A model generated the notes under the pieces. It had not been told where the DNA came from. It did not search any database and saw nothing but the letters and a program-made list of their open reading frames with translations. DNA of 33,281 nt from CAYGZC01 sp964354225 (GTDB lineage: Bacteria > Bacteroidota > Ignavibacteria > UBA10030 > SZUA-254): contig CAYGZC010000244.1 in NCBI GenBank assembly GCA_964354225.1, forward strand, positions 1 to 33,281, in the 5' to 3' direction. This document shows, piece after piece, positions 31,741 through 33,281 of this stretch. Every line of letters begins with the position of its first letter. Within the stretch, counting starts at the first letter, position 1. Made by a program: the position numbers and the translations under genes.

Positions 31741-32481
31741 GTGCCGAAACGCATCGGAATTACCTCACAACGTTTTGCTCAGCCATTGTTTTCGGGCTTG
31801 CGTCGGGGGGATAATCCGTTGTTTGAGCTGATCGAAGAGTCTTCAGCACAGCTTGCAATCAAGCTCCGCGAGAAAAATCTTGACGGAGCTTTTTTATCTC
31901 CTATCGATTATGCAAAAGATTATTCAATGTACCGCATTGTACCGGAGGTCGGTGCAGTCTCGGTAGGTGAGAGCGGTACCATTCTGCTTTTCTTTAGAGA
32001 GAATATAGCTCGCATAAATACTCTTGCCGTTAATCCCGGAGACACTTCGGAGATAGTCCTCGCCAGCATTATACTTCGAGAGAAATATGATACGAAACCA
32101 AAAATTATTCCAACAACTCAGAGTTTAGAAGACGCCTTGAAAAAAGCCGATGCTTTCCTTGCGGTCGGCGACGAAGCACTCAGATTGAAAGATAAAACAA
32201 ACAAGATGGATCTTGTAGAGGAGTGGAAGGATATTACCGAGCTGCCTTATGTGTATGGCATTTGGGTTTCGCGCGAAGGTAGTTTCACAAAAGAGGAAAC
32301 AGAAATATTAATCAATAGCGGCAAACAAGTTAATGACATTGGTGCTGAAGGCATTACTCAGTTCCGATATAATTTAGATGATATTGCTGTAAAAGCACTC
32401 GGTGAATTTTTTAGAATGGCATACTACCATGGGATTTTGAAGGATATACCGGATGTGAAGTTTTTTCCGTTAGCCGATTAA
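31741..32481 (+). CDS. MqnA/MqnD-family protein (futalosine menaquinone pathway, probable chorismate dehydratase)
   Basis: A 246-residue protein of the periplasmic-binding-like MqnA/MqnD family. MqnA makes 3-[(1-carboxyvinyl)oxy]benzoate from chorismate, the first step of futalosine-type menaquinone synthesis. Visible marks are NLDGAFLSPIDYAKDY (the family's D-gain-S-I-Y pattern), GAVSVGESGTILLFF, and FLAVGDEAL. The N-terminus MPKRIGITSQRFAQPLF replaces the usual MqnA opening, and an acidic DNPLFELIEE segment is unusual. It starts at GTG four bases after rplS. No other menaquinone gene is in the window, so the step is not fully certain; MqnD or a divergent binding protein are alternatives. 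Confidence 0.75.
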   Translation: MPKRIGITSQRFAQPLFSGLRRGDNPLFELIEESSAQLAIKLREKNLDGAFLSPIDYAKDYSMYRIVPEVGAVSVGESGTILLFFRENIARINTLAVNPGDTSEIVLASIILREKYDTKPKIIPTTQSLEDALKKADAFLAVGDEALRLKDKTNKMDLVEEWKDITELPYVYGIWVSREGSFTKEETEILINSGKQVNDIGAEGITQFRYNLDDIAVKALGEFFRMAYYHGILKDIPDVKFFPLAD

Positions 32482-32550
32482 ATATCTTCAAATTAAGTAA
32501 TAATAACCCTATTTGGGGTTTGAGTAGGGAATCACAACCGAGGTTGCAAT

Positions 32551-32559
32551 TGTTATAAT
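32551..32559 (+). promoter_or_regulatory. Possible extended -10 promoter of the Panacea/toxin pair
   Basis: TGTTATAAT, an exact extended -10 element (TGnTATAAT), 27 bases before the ATG of the Panacea gene. No good -35 is present, as is usual for extended -10 promoters. Confidence 0.4.
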
Positions 32560-32585
32560 AGTAAAGTATATTTTAATTAGATATT

Positions 32586-33170
32586 ATGGAACTCAATAAT
32601 ACTTACCGAGAAAAGTTACTTAACGCCGTACTGTTTTTTGCAAAGAAAACAAATTGCCCATCTCTTGTCAAGATGTTCAAGCTGTTATTCTTCCTAGATT
32701 TTTATCATTTTAAAATCACTGGCCGATCGGTGACGAATCTTGATTATTTTGCTTTACCATTCGGTCCGGTTCCAACATCATTTTATGATGAAGTTAAGGC
32801 AGGTACAATTCCCAGCGATATGAAAGATTCTCTTGCTATGATCCCACTGGAAACAGAGAGAGGCACACCTGCATTTAAATTCAAGGCAAAGCGATCTCCC
32901 GACCTAACGATTTTCTCACCACGTCAACAACAAATCTTAAAGGATGTTGCAGATATTTTTAGGGATGCCACTCCTACTCAGATGTCAGAAATTTCTCATC
33001 TCAAGAATCAACCTTGGGATAAAACTATGAGAGAAAAGGGCCCGAATTCAATCATCGATTACCTTCTGGCGATAGATGATGATGCAAAAATTTCAATTGA
33101 GGATGCAAAAGAAGCAATAAAAGAACGGCAAGAAATGCTCCACGCATTCCCCCTTAAAAAAACAATTTAA
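32586..33170 (+). CDS. Panacea-domain (SocA/DUF4065) probable antitoxin
   Basis: A 194-residue protein with the Panacea fold. The family core is visible in KLLFFLDFYHFKITGRSVTN and FALPFGPVPTSFYDEV (residues about 35-80). The C-terminal half has the helical TPTQMSEISHLKNQPWDKTM segment. Panacea proteins act as hyperpromiscuous antitoxins (PanA) for unrelated toxins encoded beside them; others take part in phage repressor or SocB-type proteolysis control. A probable toxin ORF starts nine bases after its stop, which fits a PanAT pair. There is no clear SD, but a good extended -10 lies upstream. Confidence 0.85.
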   Translation: MELNNTYREKLLNAVLFFAKKTNCPSLVKMFKLLFFLDFYHFKITGRSVTNLDYFALPFGPVPTSFYDEVKAGTIPSDMKDSLAMIPLETERGTPAFKFKAKRSPDLTIFSPRQQQILKDVADIFRDATPTQMSEISHLKNQPWDKTMREKGPNSIIDYLLAIDDDAKISIEDAKEAIKERQEMLHAFPLKKTI

Positions 33171-33179
33171 GATTTCAAA

Positions 33180-33281
33180 GTGTCAAGAGGAGGAGTATAT
33201 TTTCATAGCCAATTTCCGTTTCATGATGGTGAAATTGGTCAAAAACGATTTGTGGTTATCAATGAGCCGTTTGAAGACGAG
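33180..33281 (+). CDS. Probable toxin partner, 5' end only (PemK/MazF-like?)
   Basis: The first 34 codons of an ORF that runs off the right edge, starting at GTG (33180), nine bases after the Panacea gene stop and in the same frame. The visible SRGGVYFHSQFPFHDG then EIGQKRFVVINEP resembles the N-terminus of PemK/MazF-like beta-barrel toxins (RGDxYxxxFPF...G...RP.VVI). That is inference from a short stretch; the full gene is needed. No SD stands before the GTG; a GAGGAGG run lies inside the ORF and simply encodes Arg-Gly-Gly. Confidence 0.5.
   Translation, partial: MSRGGVYFHSQFPFHDGEIGQKRFVVINEPFEDE

Noticed and set aside
32505..32520. Hairpin AACCC/GGGTT after the MqnA-family gene
   Set aside because: Only five pairs and no T-run follows, too weak to call a terminator.
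1..33281. tRNA, rRNA, 4.5S RNA, riboswitch, CRISPR or insertion-sequence features
   Set aside because: Read by eye on both strands; no cloverleaf, repeat-spacer array, transposase motif or terminal repeat was found. A covariance-model scan could still find small RNAs.

Overview
The window is about 33 kb of AT-rich bacterial chromosome. Ordinary purine-rich ribosome binding sites stand before most genes. The housekeeping block at the right end, the menaquinone (MqnA-type) gene, the VOR/KOR-type ferredoxin-linked oxidoreductase and the receiver-PEP/pyruvate-binding protein suggest an anaerobic or facultative member of the Bacteroidota/Chlorobiota/Ignavibacteria (FCB) neighbourhood. That placement is inference: no rRNA gene is present and I could run no search. 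I see no tRNA, rRNA, CRISPR array, insertion sequence or phage gene.

Left end (1-2854, all minus strand): a trans-sulfuration family PLP enzyme cut by the window edge, an OsmC-type protein, a small DUF2892 membrane protein, and an ECF sigma factor whose stop overlaps the start of a small zinc-binding anti-sigma factor. Hairpin terminators separate these units. Next, on the plus strand, come gdhA (glutamate dehydrogenase) and a 1000-residue protein with two receiver domains joined to a PEP/pyruvate-binding ATP-grasp-like domain.

Centre left (7691-14032, minus strand) is the most striking unit, a four-gene operon. In transcription order it encodes a NuoE-like protein with a zinc-ribbon tail, a NuoF-like protein fused to a GltD-like NAD(P)H/FAD module, a short NuoG/HoxU-like iron-sulfur protein, and a glutamate-synthase-type FMN protein without an amidotransferase domain. 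It looks like a multi-flavin NAD(P)H/ferredoxin electron-transfer complex, possibly bifurcating, wired to a glutamate-synthase-like catalytic subunit.

Centre right (14596-27749, plus strand): panD, alanine dehydrogenase, an acetate/4-hydroxybutyrate-type CoA-transferase, a malic enzyme with a phosphotransacetylase-like tail, a four-subunit 2-oxoacid:ferredoxin oxidoreductase (delta-alpha-beta-gamma), and a small Cys-rich helical protein. Then comes a radical-SAM/SPASM-like protein that has lost all its cluster-binding cysteines. It is translationally coupled to a methionine gamma-lyase-like enzyme. A CoA-binding protein and an intact radical SAM protein follow. Taken together these genes could turn amino acids (Ala, Met, Glu) and malate into 2-oxoacids, then acyl-CoAs, with reduced ferredoxin and NAD(P)H as electron products.

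Right end (27895-33281, plus strand): the conserved block ffh-rpsP-khpA-rimM-trmD-rplS followed by an MqnA-family gene. The window closes with a Panacea-domain (SocA/DUF4065) gene and the start of a probable toxin gene, i.e. a candidate PanAT toxin-antitoxin pair.
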